From Alnus glutinosa (lineage: Eukaryota > Streptophyta > Magnoliopsida > Fagales > Betulaceae), in NCBI RefSeq assembly GCF_958979055.1, contig NC_084887.1:38877120-38941119 (forward strand): a stretch of DNA of 64,000 nt. Direction: 5' to 3'. The position numbers were made by a program, and so were the translations under genes. Positions 48,501-58,267 of this stretch are shown here, one piece after another. The notes beneath the pieces were generated by a model. That model was not told the origin of the DNA. It saw only the letters and a program-made list of their open reading frames with translations, and searched no databases. Numbering within the stretch: position 1 is the stretch's first letter; the number at the start of each line of letters is the position of its first letter.

Positions 48501-50658
48501 CACGGGCAGAACCTGTTCCATATTTGACATTTGATGAGGCTGCTGAACTTGCATATTTTGGTGCTCAGGTAATCATTATCTCGTAGCTTCTTGCCAACTT
48601 AAGCTGTGAAAGCTACTGAAAATATGTCTTTTTTCAAATTGCTGCATTTGGGTTGAAATCTTTAACAAGCTGATTTTAAGGCACCATTAGTCAATGTTGG
48701 TCCTGCCAAAGCAAGGTCCTAACAGGGGAATCTGAATAGGGTTAAGTCTTCGACATTTTCATGAAATTGCTTCATTTCTGGTTTCCCTCTAACATTATTT
48801 ATGCAAACTTAATCTAAAGATGGCAATTGTTTGTCTCTAGCCTGACAAGAGTCAAATCATGAGAAAACAAGAGTTGGCTCCCTGAGTTTGACCTGCTGTA
48901 ACGTCATGGTTCTGAGCTTGTTTCAATGAGTGGAATTGGATATTGTGGCCTTGCAAACTTATATGAGATATGAAAAGTTTTATTTTCTTAGCTACATTCT
49001 CTTGAGATTCATTCAACATCCTAAATTTGTTACCCTAATGCTCCGTCTTATCAAATGTGCACTATATGTTCTGTAGCTAGGTTGTTAGTAACAGACAAGT
49101 TGAGTGCATTCATTCAGGTAGTGTCGTGAAGTAGTAAAGTGTTCCTTGGACATCCAAAAGATGCTTGGAGCAAAATTTTACAAAAGCAGAAACAATATGG
49201 CAAAGATAAGCATGCATGATTGTTTATGAGTTTTTTTTAATTTATTTTTTTTACTTCATAGGTCCTGCATCCGCAGTCCATGAGACCAGCTAGAGAAGGT
49301 GATATTCCTGTTAGGGTTAAAAACTCTTACAACCCTAAAGCTCCAGGTACTCTCATAACCAGGACAAGAGACATGAGTAAGGTTGGTAGCAATTGACTGT
49401 TATTAAAGGTCGTATGGAAGACTCCAACCGGCATTAATCTTTCCTTTCTCCACTTTCAGGCAGTACTAACTAGCATTGTTTTGAAAAGGAATATAACTAT
49501 GTTGGATATTGCTAGCACTAGAATGCTTGGTCAATATGGCTTCCTTGCAAAGGTTAGAAATCTGATGATTGGTGCTCTTTTCCCTCGTGGTGACGCAAAA
49601 TCTCATTTAATTTTGCATGGTATTTGTCCTCGCAGGTATTTTCAACATTTGAAGACTTGGGCATATCGGTGGATGTTGTGGCCACCAGTGAAGTCAGTAT
49701 TTCCTTGACACTGGATCCGTCAAAGCTTTGGAGCAGAGAACTAATTCAGCAGGCAAGCGTATGATATCTCATTCCGTGTGTTGGAATTTTTTGTATTAAT
49801 TCACAATTTGTATTTGTACTTGCGTTTGGTTCCAACGGTTAATGGTTTCCTTGTAAATTGCTGTTTGCATGCTTGGAGTCAATCCACTATAACGTGCTGA
49901 TCAATCTAAATTATTGTGCAGAGTGGTTTGCGTATGTTTTGCAACCGCTTATTTATTTATTTAATTTATCTCATACCATTATTTTTTGAGTAGGAACTTG
50001 ACCATGTTGTTGAAGAACTCGAGAAGATTGCTGTTGTAAACCTTCTTCAGCACAGATCAATAATTTCTCTTATAGGAAATGTTCAGAAATCATCACTGAT
50101 ACTAGAGAAGGTGCTGTATATGTTTTGTTCATTTACTTGGAGAATATCCCTTCAATTGTCCTTGAAACTTGTTAAGATGATTGCAAATTTTGTTTTTGTT
50201 TTTCTTCTAGTTTTGTACGACATTGTCTGGATTACCTTATCTTTTCTTACTTGTGGTGAATATTCATCATCTCTTGGAGAGTTTTTCTCATATATATATT
50301 TTAAATTTTTCTGCTGAATTCTTACAAGAAGTTTTAGGACATAATTTGAATGAGTTTAATATTGACATTCAGTTACTGGGTGTAAATTATGGCAGGCATT
50401 TCGTGTTCTTCGAACAAATAAAGTCAATGTTCAGATGATCTCACAGGGTGCATCTAAGGTCTCTCCTACACAACTCTTTTCCGATTAAATTGCTGTTTGC
50501 TGCAAAATAACAAAAATTTGATTTTCTCTGTATGTCTCTCACTGATTAGTTTTTCCACTGGCCACCAGGTTAATATTTCGTTGGTTGTGAATGACAATGA
50601 AGCAGAGCAATGTGTGAGGGCGCTCCACTCAGCCTTCTTTGAAAGTGATCTTCTCTAA
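45553..50658 (+). CDS. Plastid aspartate kinase (monofunctional, lysine-sensitive type)
   Basis: Catalyses ATP-dependent phosphorylation of aspartate, the first step to lysine, threonine, methionine and isoleucine. Twelve exons give 550 residues: 45553-45957, 46084-46207, 47412-47566, 47764-47913, 48025-48120, 48452-48568, 49262-49381, 49460-49552, 49636-49758, 49994-50110, 50396-50458, 50569-50658. The first 80 residues are a Ser/Arg-rich transit peptide. The kinase domain starts [16 protein letters not shown], then [61 protein letters not shown] and [14 protein letters not shown]. Two ACT domains follow (about 390-550: [55 protein letters not shown]). There is no homoserine dehydrogenase domain, so it is the monofunctional AK1-3 class, normally inhibited by lysine. 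Exon 9 has GC and GT donors 6 nt apart; exon 1's donor is duplicated. Confidence 0.96.
45945..46016. repeat. 36-bp tandem duplication spanning the exon 1 splice donor
   Basis: Units 45945-45980 and 45981-46016 differ at about two positions. Each has the exon end CAAGCTTTT, a GTATGC donor and the following intron bases. Use of the second donor (GT at 45994) would add 36 nt that begin GTA TGC ATA TAA, an in-frame stop. Confidence 0.9.
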
Positions 50659-50912
50659 ACCAAATTGATGGCCATTTTACCACTAGTTGTGATCTTCTCA
50701 CTGTAACTCTATATTTACTTTTCCCAAGCTTGGGGAAGTTAGCGCCCCTTTTCTTGTCCAACTAAAAGTTAGGGGGATAATTTTGTCGTGCAACAAGCTC
50801 TTATAGCTAATCATGGTGTACTGCTCTAGTTTCTTTTATTGTTTACATTTGTGTTTTTTGTTTTGTTCATCTCAAAATTGATGCCAAGTCAAACACTCTC
50901 CTTCCACCAGAT

Positions 50913-51830
50913 GGATCCGGATCCTCTCCAGTTCTAATAGAACTGGAGAGAAGCCGGTTGATGGCTGCGATCTCTTTAAAGAGATCGCAGCCATCAACTT
51001 AAGCCATGTCAGCAACAAGAAGAAGAAGAAGAAGAAAAAAAACCAAAAACCAAGTAAAAGTCGGTCTCTTCTTCTTCCTCCTACTCTCCAAATTCTCCTA
51101 AACCCAGCCTCGTTCTTCTTCCTCTACCATCTTCATCATGTTCGAGTGAAATCACAGAGGTCTCCTCTAATGGGTTAGATCAGGAAGAAACAAGCTCCAA
51201 CCCTTGGTTTAATTCTTCATATATGAGAGAGCCTTAAAAATTACATCTAATCTGATATGCAACTGTCGTGCAATATAAGAGAATGGCCTAAAAGAAAAGA
51301 TTTAACTGTTTCAGGGGCTCAAGAGATGAATCCGGAATATCTCATTAGAGCTGGAGAGGACTTGTTTCTTCCGGATCCCATCTCCATGGCCTCCCAAATA
51401 CATAAGATGTCGGCATTACCTTCTGGACCTTAGCCTTGTAACCCTTGCTTGCACTCCATAGAATCAACGAGAAAACTGAGAAGAACACCACGAAGAGGAA
51501 AACGAAGCAAATATACAACCTCACATTGCGGCCCAAACCCACTCCCGCGAGTCTTCCACCTCGCGCTTTTCCGCGTTCCTCAAGAACCCCAAAAATCCCT
51601 CCGCCTGGAAGAAGATACAGAAGGAGCCAAAGTCCGACAACGACGGAGTTGATTTATGGAGGTCCTGACATTGGAGGAAAATTCGGAGAATTTGGAGAGT
51701 AGGAGGAAGAAGAGGAGGTTGGATTTTTTATTTTATTTTTCTTGCTAACGTAGCTTAAGTTGATGGCTTGGATATCTTTAAAGAGATCCCAGCCATCAAC
51801 CGGCTCCTCTCCAGTTCTATTTCCGGATCT
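50913..51830. mobile_element. Mutator-like element with gene fragments (Pack-MULE-like), 3' of aspartate kinase
   Basis: About 918 bp flanked by a 10-bp duplication, TCCACCAGAT, at 50903-50912 and 51830-51839. Long inverted ends start GGATCCGGATCCTCTCCAG on the left; both arms include CCGGTTGATGGCTG, AAAGAGATC, CCATCAACTTAAGC and an outer-to-inner GAAGAAGAAG tract. The interior carries apparent host-gene fragments: a minus-strand segment (51345-51542) reading SVFSLILWSASKGYKAKV, and a plus-strand segment (51540-51665) reading HSRESSTSRFSAFLK; both resemble parts of a plant LEA2/NHL-type membrane protein but point in opposite directions. The right arm (51676-51707) matches ICE1 exon 1. No transposase is seen. 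Confidence 0.78.
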
Positions 51831-52036
51831 CCACCAGATCACGCCACATCATTTAGCACTTTACCGCCACATCAACCCTCTCTTTGATTCTTTCACCTAA
51901 ACACAATTAAAGTCTACGTTGATACTGTCATGTATGCCCTATTTTGCGCGCTTTAGTCTTCTAGCATGTTCTTTTCTTTAATGCACTCTAGCTCCCAAGG
52001 CCTCACAAGATTCTCCCACAGCCATAATTTTCTATT

Positions 52037-52234
52037 AGAATTTTTTACAATTATTTGTTTGAATTTGAGAGAATTCGGACAAATGATTGTGAGAGATTAC
52101 TTATGAAACTTACTTTGACTAAATAAAAATTAGGCTGTTCAACTATTTATTCAGTCAGGTGGGTTTCATAATTAGTCTCTCACAATCACCTACTTGAATT
52201 CTCTCAAATTTAAGCAAATAATTGTAGAAGATCT
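52037..52234. mobile_element. 198-bp foldback MITE, copy 2 (copy 1 at 3920-4116)
   Basis: Arms carry ACAATTATTTG, AATTTGAGAGAATTC and GATTGTGAGAG in both orientations. Length and word order match copy 1, including the GAATTCGGACAA block. Confidence 0.68.
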
Positions 52235-52976
52235 TTATCCCATAGTTTCCCCGATTAATCCATGTGTCCACCATGTGTTTCAACTCTAATTTGAAACCCA
52301 ACGCACTTGTCTTCATCTTACTTCCTCCGCCGTAAAGCCGCTAGTCTTCGGGGCCACGCAATTATGAGATGAATCCTTCTGAAAAGTATATGTTTGAGCA
52401 AATTTTGGGCTATCCGAATAGCTCTGGAACCTCTCACAATTGCTAGCTTAGGGTGCAAGCATTTCGAGTGAGCAATTACACTTGATCTCAATTCCATATT
52501 CGAATGCTTTCTCTTCTTACACATCTTTCCTCTGTAACTCCTTTTTTACATGAAAAAGTAAATATTTTTTTTAAGAAAAATGTTATTTTTCGTTATTTGC
52601 TTGCAACAAACATGGCTTAAATAGACATTAAAATACATAAATAAAGAATCAAAAGATGTTTAATAAGAGTGCATTTTGCCTCATGATTTGATCAATTTTA
52701 AACAAAATTGTAAAAAAGTGTCTTGTTTACAACTGTTTAAGAAAATGACCGTTTGAAAATGTAAAAAATTTATGTTTTCGCGTAGCAAGCAAGATGTTGT
52801 ATTTTTGAAAATGGATGATTTTATAGTTTAAAGCGCTATTTTTTTCAAATAGGAATTTTTTCTTGAAAAGCATTTATGTATGTGTTAAACTACCATAAAA
52901 TTGTAAATGTGTGCACCACGGGCCATGGACCTGACCTCACCCGGTCCAATCTCACCGGCCCGTTTTGCCCAAGCAA
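52235..52976. other. Intergenic and upstream region of the CCDC86/Cgr1-like gene
   Basis: AT-rich DNA. A short GC-rich stretch at 52915-52972 with GGCC and GCCCAA words precedes the TATA box and may hold site II-like elements. Confidence 0.5.
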
Positions 52977-53027
52977 TATAAATAGAAAAGCCTTCCCACC
53001 GCCTCATTCAGCAAACGAAAACCCTAA
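52977..53027 (+). promoter_or_regulatory. TATA box and telo box of the Cgr1-like gene
   Basis: TATAAATA lies at 52977-52984 and AAACCCTAA, the telo box, at 53019-53027, ten bases before the ATG. Telo boxes with GGCCCA-like elements are typical of plant ribosome-biogenesis and translation genes, which fits the product. Confidence 0.75.
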
Positions 53028-53036
53028 AACGTAGTC

Positions 53037-53603
53037 ATGGCGTGCACAATCGATTTCCGGTGCCTCGACGAGGGCTTCGGCGGCAAGACCTACAAGCGGA
53101 AGCGAGAGGAATCCCAGAATCAGATCAATGAAGCCACGGCCCCCATGGAGGTCGAAGAGGAGGCGGATACGTGTCCACCTGCGGCGAAGAGATGGGCGGT
53201 TGCGTCGGCGGAGAACCCGGACAAGCCGAGCTATACCGGGGTGATATCGGGGAGGGTCTCTGGCCGGAAATGGAAGCAGGCGAGGAAGCAGAGAGCGTCG
53301 GCAGCTAAGGTGAGCCTGAAGGGCACGAGCTTCGAGGAGAGGGACAAGCAGAAGGAGATAAAGAAGGCGTACAAGGAGAGGATGACGGAGCTGAAGGAGG
53401 CGATTAGGCAGAACAAGGTGGAGAAGAGGAAGAAGAGGGAGGAGAGGGAGAAGAAGAAGAAGGAGAACATTCTGAGGTCCGGGACCAAGCTCCAGAAGAT
53501 CACCAATCCCAAGACATTGAAGAAGATCGCTCAGTCCAAGCAGAAGAAGCTCCTCAAGGTTGTTCCCGACGAGATGTTCAACAAGAACAAGAAGAAGAAC
53601 TAG
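53037..53603 (+). CDS. CCDC86/Cgr1-family nucleolar protein (rRNA processing)
   Basis: An intronless 188-residue protein. Residues 1-12 read MACTIDFRCLDE, followed by GGKTYKRKREE and an acidic patch (MEVEEEAD). The Cgr1 core begins around residue 68 with GVISGRVSGRKWKQARKQRAS and continues into a long basic coiled coil (about 95-188: FEERDKQKEIKKAYKERM, ELKEAIRQNKVEKRKK, REKKKKENILRSGTKLQKI, NPKTLKKIAQSKQKKLLKVV). This pattern of KWK near the start and LKKI near the end defines the family. In yeast Cgr1 acts in 60S subunit and pre-rRNA maturation in the nucleolus; the plant protein is presumed similar. The telo box in the leader supports that role. Length is normal and no defect is seen. Confidence 0.88.
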   Translation: MACTIDFRCLDEGFGGKTYKRKREESQNQINEATAPMEVEEEADTCPPAAKRWAVASAENPDKPSYTGVISGRVSGRKWKQARKQRASAAKVSLKGTSFEERDKQKEIKKAYKERMTELKEAIRQNKVEKRKKREEREKKKKENILRSGTKLQKITNPKTLKKIAQSKQKKLLKVVPDEMFNKNKKKN

Positions 53604-54039
53604 TAGAGTCACTTTTTTTTTTCTTCATTATTTTTTGTGCTTTTAATTGACGGTTATAAATGCGGTAATTATGATTTTGTTTATAAATCTCGCATTTGCT
53701 TCGCATCTGATTATCTGAGTTGTTTTTATTATCGATATCTTTCAAGCTCTTCTCTTGTGATCGGCAAAGAAACAAAGAAAAGCAAGAGAAATTCACTCGA
53801 CCAAATATTATATGCTAATATGGAGATGAAAGGCTCAATCTTTAGAACAAATAGTATTGAATATTCAATTCATAATTAGAAGCCAATATGGGGAAAAATC
53901 CACTGTAAGAAATGAATTTAGGAAAGAAGAAGACATGCTGTCAAATGTTGTCGAGAAATAAAAAATCCTTTTTGACTTGAATCGGGAGCTCAAGGTAATG
54001 TGTCCTGGGCAGCACTTACATTGGTTCTATGCATCTCAT

Positions 54040-54939
54040 TGTTTTAGGCTTCTTCACGTAGTCCCTTCTGAACATAACCTGAGACCATGTCAGTCCATGG
54101 AACTGTGCTTTTGTGGGCTAAATTTTGCAAATATCTTCTTTGGCTTCCTCAAGTATGTCACATTTGGAATACTTGTCAACCAAAGAATTTCCAACCGGAA
54201 CTTCTGAATTTGCTGTTAACAAAACAGTCTGGGACTGAATTTGTCGACCCATTTCCAAGTGCTCCAAAGTACTGGCTGCTATGCTCAACAAGGTTGCAAA
54301 AGGGAATTACCTCCGACCAAATCTAGTCAACTGTAATTCCCGGAAAAGACCCAGAGAGACCCAGAGAGACAATGTAATAGGTGATGATTACATTGTATGA
54401 AACACCATCCAACTTTGGCATCTCATCAAAGAGTTTCCTTGCTTCAAGCACACATCCATGCTTAAAGTAGAAATCAAGCAAAACATTCCCCACAAACACA
54501 TTCCAAACGTTTTTGGTCTTCACTACGTACAAAAGCATGAACTTGCTGCCCAAGTGCTATGGCGTCTAACCCAATAACCGCACATCGAACTGCTGCAAAA
54601 GTAAAATCTGAAGGCTTGAAGCCAAAATGTTGCCTGTCCATAAAGTGCTTTATTGCGTCTTCATTCAACCTATCTCTTGAGAACCCTGTTATCAATGCAT
54701 TCAAAGTGACAGAATCTCTTTTTCAGGCATTCCTTAAAGAGTTGACAAGCTAAATCTAAGCGACTTGTTTTGCGGTAACTATTAATCAAGGAATTGCAAA
54801 CCATGAGAGTCGGATCATGTTTGAATTTAATGATATGGGCATGAACTTGAACTACTTCATTTCTCGTCTCAATTTTTGAGAGGATAAAAAGATGATTCCT
54901 AACATTACTCATCTTGAAATGCTTGAAGCTACAAAGCAA
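54040..54939 (-). pseudogene. Broken PPR gene (DYW-class, At2g01510-like), partial
   Basis: Minus-strand fragments in order: VVQVHAHIIKFKHDPTLM and NSLINSYRKTSRLDLACQLF (54700-54850); MNALITGFSRDRLNEDAI, FGFKPSDFTFAAV and ALGQQVHAFV (54540-54704); FVGNVLLDFYFKHGCVLEAR and DEMPKLDGVSYNVII (54380-54500); and, at 54040-54240, NSLVDKYSKCDILEEAK and WSQVMFRRDYVKK. These correspond in sequence to consecutive PPR repeats of one protein; the best match I know is Arabidopsis At2g01510. Several frame changes and at least one internal stop break it. No E or DYW domain is visible and no intron is evident. It covers about 300 of the roughly 800 codons expected and is surely non-functional. Confidence 0.83.
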
Positions 54940-54959
54940 CTAAAGAAAGGTCTGAAGCT

Positions 54960-55824
54960 GAGCCCCTCGTGGATACAGGTTCCTAATAAGGAACCCAACC
55001 TTCTTCAAATATTTCGAAATGATTTTGGCTTAGGTCCAAACTGGAACTCGACCCGTTAGAATTGGGATGCACAACACAACACAAAAAATATGTGTTTCAA
55101 TTGTCCCTTGAATTAAACCAGCTTGCCAATCAGCTTATACCTGGAGAAGAACAACATCCCATAGGTTTTATAATGTTATATAACATGTTGAATTCAACTT
55201 GTCATATCATGTTTTTGCTGCACATACACCACCAACTGGTGTAAGAAATCTTGCTCTGAAAATTTTGTTTGTCGTGAATTTTATTTTGAGCATTTGAAAG
55301 CCAATCATCAATTACTGGAAAATTTATGTTGTATTAACAATTTAACATCATTGTTCCAAGCTACTTTGTCATAGGAAAGGAGGTTGTTACCGTATCACCA
55401 CAGTCTCATATTGAGAAGATGAATAACCCACATAAATTAGATGATTATAAAGATAGCCATGAGAGTTAAGTCCCATTACAACGTGTTGAATTCCTCTCTT
55501 GTTTCACCTTTTTCATCAGTTTAGATTCTTCTTTAAGGCACATGCAACAATAGGTGATCATCTGCTGCCAAAGTTTCCTTTCACTTAATTCATCCCTAGA
55601 CACCTCGCATGAGTCTTGTTTTCTTACTTGTCATTCTCCGGTTGATGAGGATTTGATCATATTTTGCCTTTGCAATTGTTGGGACGAAGAGTCTGTAGAG
55701 TAACACAGCTTTGAGTACAAGTATATTGTTGAGAAATTTATTCAGTTACACAGCCTACGTAGAAGCATATATATTCAACTCTACAAGTTGAAAAGGTCCC
55801 TATATTTCTAAACAAAGCTTTCCT
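54960..55824. other. Intergenic, no supported gene
   Basis: Lies between the PPR pseudogene and LIR1. The right part is the LIR1 3' untranslated region. The open frame at 55062-55244 lacks motifs. Confidence 0.5.
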
Positions 55825-56666
55825 CTAGTAGACCCCCTCCTGATACTCAGGGTCGCAGAATGCTCCTCCAAGATCATCACAAGCCTCGCCTTGGAAAACC
55901 CTGCAAAACATAGATATAGTTAGTACATAAGTCAAGCCATTGCATGCAGTTGACATGAATCCTACATTTGGTCTTGAAATATTACGTCTTTGCATCATTG
56001 TACTCGAGATATTCTCTCTCAACTTTCTCAGAAGCAATTTTTTGTGTGCTGTTTCTGGCCTCTGGTTGGATCCTTACTTCAGGATATATGTCTGCCACGC
56101 AGGCTTCTCCACCTATAGTCTCGCAGGCTTCTGCAGGAAATACACTGAAGAAAAGGAAAGGAGTTGATATAATCATGTCTACATGTTGTGACACTGACAT
56201 AAACTGAGTTCAAGAACTTTCAAGTATTAAGCTGGAAACTACACTACTGAATCCGCACATTTTGCTTGCAAAAGATTAAATGTAATAGATTGAAAACACT
56301 AGATGAAAGGTGATAAGAACGGATCTAGATCTCTAGCAATTTGCTACTCGAATTGCTAGCAACTGTCCAAACAGGTGGGCGCACTATCCGAGACTTCCTT
56401 GGATAGGTGGGTCTTATAAGAGCTGTCCAAATTGCTATCAATTCAAGCAGAAAAATTGCTGAGAATCTCTATTTGATAAGAACTTACGAGGTTGTGGAAT
56501 TGTAATCAACTGTAGCAGTGTCAGAGGACTCGGGAGTTGCTTTGATTGGGGTAAAGCGGGCAGCAAGTGAGGCGGTTAACTTGGGAGGAAAACTGGTCAG
56601 TGGGGTGAACTTCTTGGAGGGTGTCAAAGGGAGAAGAGCCGGAGCAATGCCTAGAGCTGCCTGCAT
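55825..56666 (-). CDS. LIR1: Light-regulated protein LIR1 (CCL, chloroplast)
   Basis: A 137-residue chloroplast protein that binds ferredoxin-NADP reductase (LFNR) and helps attach it to the thylakoid membrane through TIC62 and TROL. Three exons: 56488-56666, 55986-56144 and 55825-55900; splice phases restore NSTTSVFPAEACETIGG and NDAKTVFQGEACDD. Residues 1-45 form a Ser/Thr/Pro-rich transit peptide without acidic residues. Two copies of the LIR1 repeat follow: VFPAEACETIGGEACVADIY at 61-80 and VFQGEACDDLGGAFCDPEYQ at 114-133, each with paired Cys. The C-terminus EYQEGVY is conserved in the family. In Arabidopsis the gene (At3g26740, CCR-like) is clock- and light-controlled; an evening element lies 101 bp upstream of the ATG here. 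A MITE sits in intron 1 beside the donor. Confidence 0.94.
56321..56473. mobile_element. MITE in LIR1 intron 1, target duplication overlapping the splice donor region
   Basis: A 153-bp foldback with ends GATCTAGATCTCTAGCAATTT and (inverted right end) AATAGAGATTCTCAGCAATT, and inner words GCTAGCAACTGTCCAAA/GAGCTGTCCAAATTGC. TGATAAGAAC flanks it at 56311-56320 and 56474-56483, a 10-bp duplication. On the minus strand the exon 1 donor reads GTAA followed directly by the duplication, so the insertion is 14 bases inside the intron. Confidence 0.8.
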
Positions 56667-56732
56667 TTTGAGGGGTGTGATGTAATATGGGCTTGATTCG
56701 CTTGAACTTGATCATCACAAGGGACTGCGTTC

Positions 56733-56775
56733 TACATATAAAGGATATATTGGCCACCACAGTCCAAGATATTTT
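56733..56775 (-). promoter_or_regulatory. LIR1 promoter: evening element and TATA-like box
   Basis: On the minus strand AAAATATCT (56767-56775), an exact evening element, is followed about 30 bp downstream by a TTTATATG TATA-like box (near 56733-56740) and then the ATG at 56666. The evening element is bound by clock MYB factors and drives dusk or cold-responsive expression, in line with the known circadian control of this gene family. Confidence 0.65.
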
Positions 56776-56776
56776 G

Positions 56777-58267
56777 GATTTCGGATAAGGTTACTTCAAT
56801 TGGTTCTTTTTGGGACCATCTAAGATATGGATAAGCTTTAGCTTGTTTACATCATGTTGGAGATATTTGTGGATCTCTTGGACTTTTTCTATGATCGTGG
56901 ATAATATCTTACCTGTTTTTTTTAATTTTTACCTGTCTTGCCTCGCCATGTATTGAGAACAGTTTATGCACATATAATGTACAGTAATTTTAGTGACGAC
57001 ATTGGTGATTAAAGTGGGAACATATAACGCGAAAAGTGCAAAAGTAATCATCCTACATCAGTAGGATGAGGATCCCTCTAATTTAGCCATTCGAATTGCA
57101 TACAATTCATGCCGTTTTATAAGAGAAGGGTTGCATGGTCTACCTGTCTAGACAAGCAGCCCTACACTCCAAGCAGCCTGATACAGATGAGCCATGCAAA
57201 CCCCTCTATCGAGAACTGTGGCAATTGCATGCACTTCAATCAACCCAATTGTAAGGGATCTTAATTCTAGATATTAATTAACTGCCAGGTGCATCTTGAC
57301 CTATCAGGGTAAGTAGGGAAAAACGTATACAACGTTACTACTGCCTGCTCATCCACTAGGCAAGTTAGACGATCGCCTAAGCCCTCCAAGTGGAATAAGG
57401 CCCCAAAAATAGGTTTATTTCAAAAAAAAAAAAAAAAAAAAAACTAATCTTAATTTAAAACGGTTTTTTTTTTTTTTTTTTCCGGTGAAATAAAGTCACA
57501 AAGACAAGTTTGTTTGAAAAAAAGAAAAAAAGAAAAAAAGAAAAAAAAAGCCCTCATCATAAGCTGAAACGATTTTTTTTTTTCAATGGAATAAGGCTTC
57601 TAAAGATAGGTTTGTTTGAATAAAATAATAAAAAAAAAGAAGCCCAATCAAATGGTTTAAAAAAAATAAAAGAAGCATGATCTCTTCTATATATATATAT
57701 ATATATATCATTGCACCAAAATAAGCACGTTTAGGAACCATGATACAAAGCAGCTTGAGATAGCCTCCAGAATTAGAAAAGAATACAAGTTTCAGAGACA
57801 ACAAAAATGATCCACCAACCCATGTCATAAATTTTTTTGTTTTTGACATACTACTATACCTTCTACAAGACAAATTTCCACCTAGCTATCGACTGTAGTG
57901 ACACATATTTAAGATAAACTGAAAGAGCAGACCGAAAACGTATAATCACATCTGTCTCTCCATAAACTCAACTCTTAAAATCCACACAAAGGAATCTCCA
58001 TGAAGCAAGAAGCATCCAATCAGGGAAACTGCACATAATGTCCATCTCATTTGCAAGTGCAGGAGTTGAGATTCCACATTGCCACTGCCGCGATAACATT
58101 TGTCGAGAGTGAACAATAGATGCATTCCAAGGTGTTAATAAAGCAAGTCATGAGAAAACTGTAAGTTAACGTAATCCTTGTCCAAGAATACTGGGGTACC
58201 CAGTTAGACCTCGCTCTTTCCCAACCGACGTGTATGACTACAAAGAATGACCAATGGATGGCAGCAA
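56777..58267. other. Intergenic between LIR1 and the sialyltransferase-like gene
   Basis: Contains A-rich tracts at 57421-57442 and 57518-57550, several direct copies of a GTTTGAA-type segment with long A tracts between 57400 and 57660, and an (AT)n run at 57690-57709. The right end (about 57900-58267) probably is the 3' untranslated region of the sialyltransferase-like gene. No gene seen. Confidence 0.5.

Noticed and set aside
53004-53612. A 202-residue Leu/Arg-rich open frame opposite the Cgr1-like gene
   Set aside because: Mirror of the Lys/Glu-rich coding strand; no independent signal.
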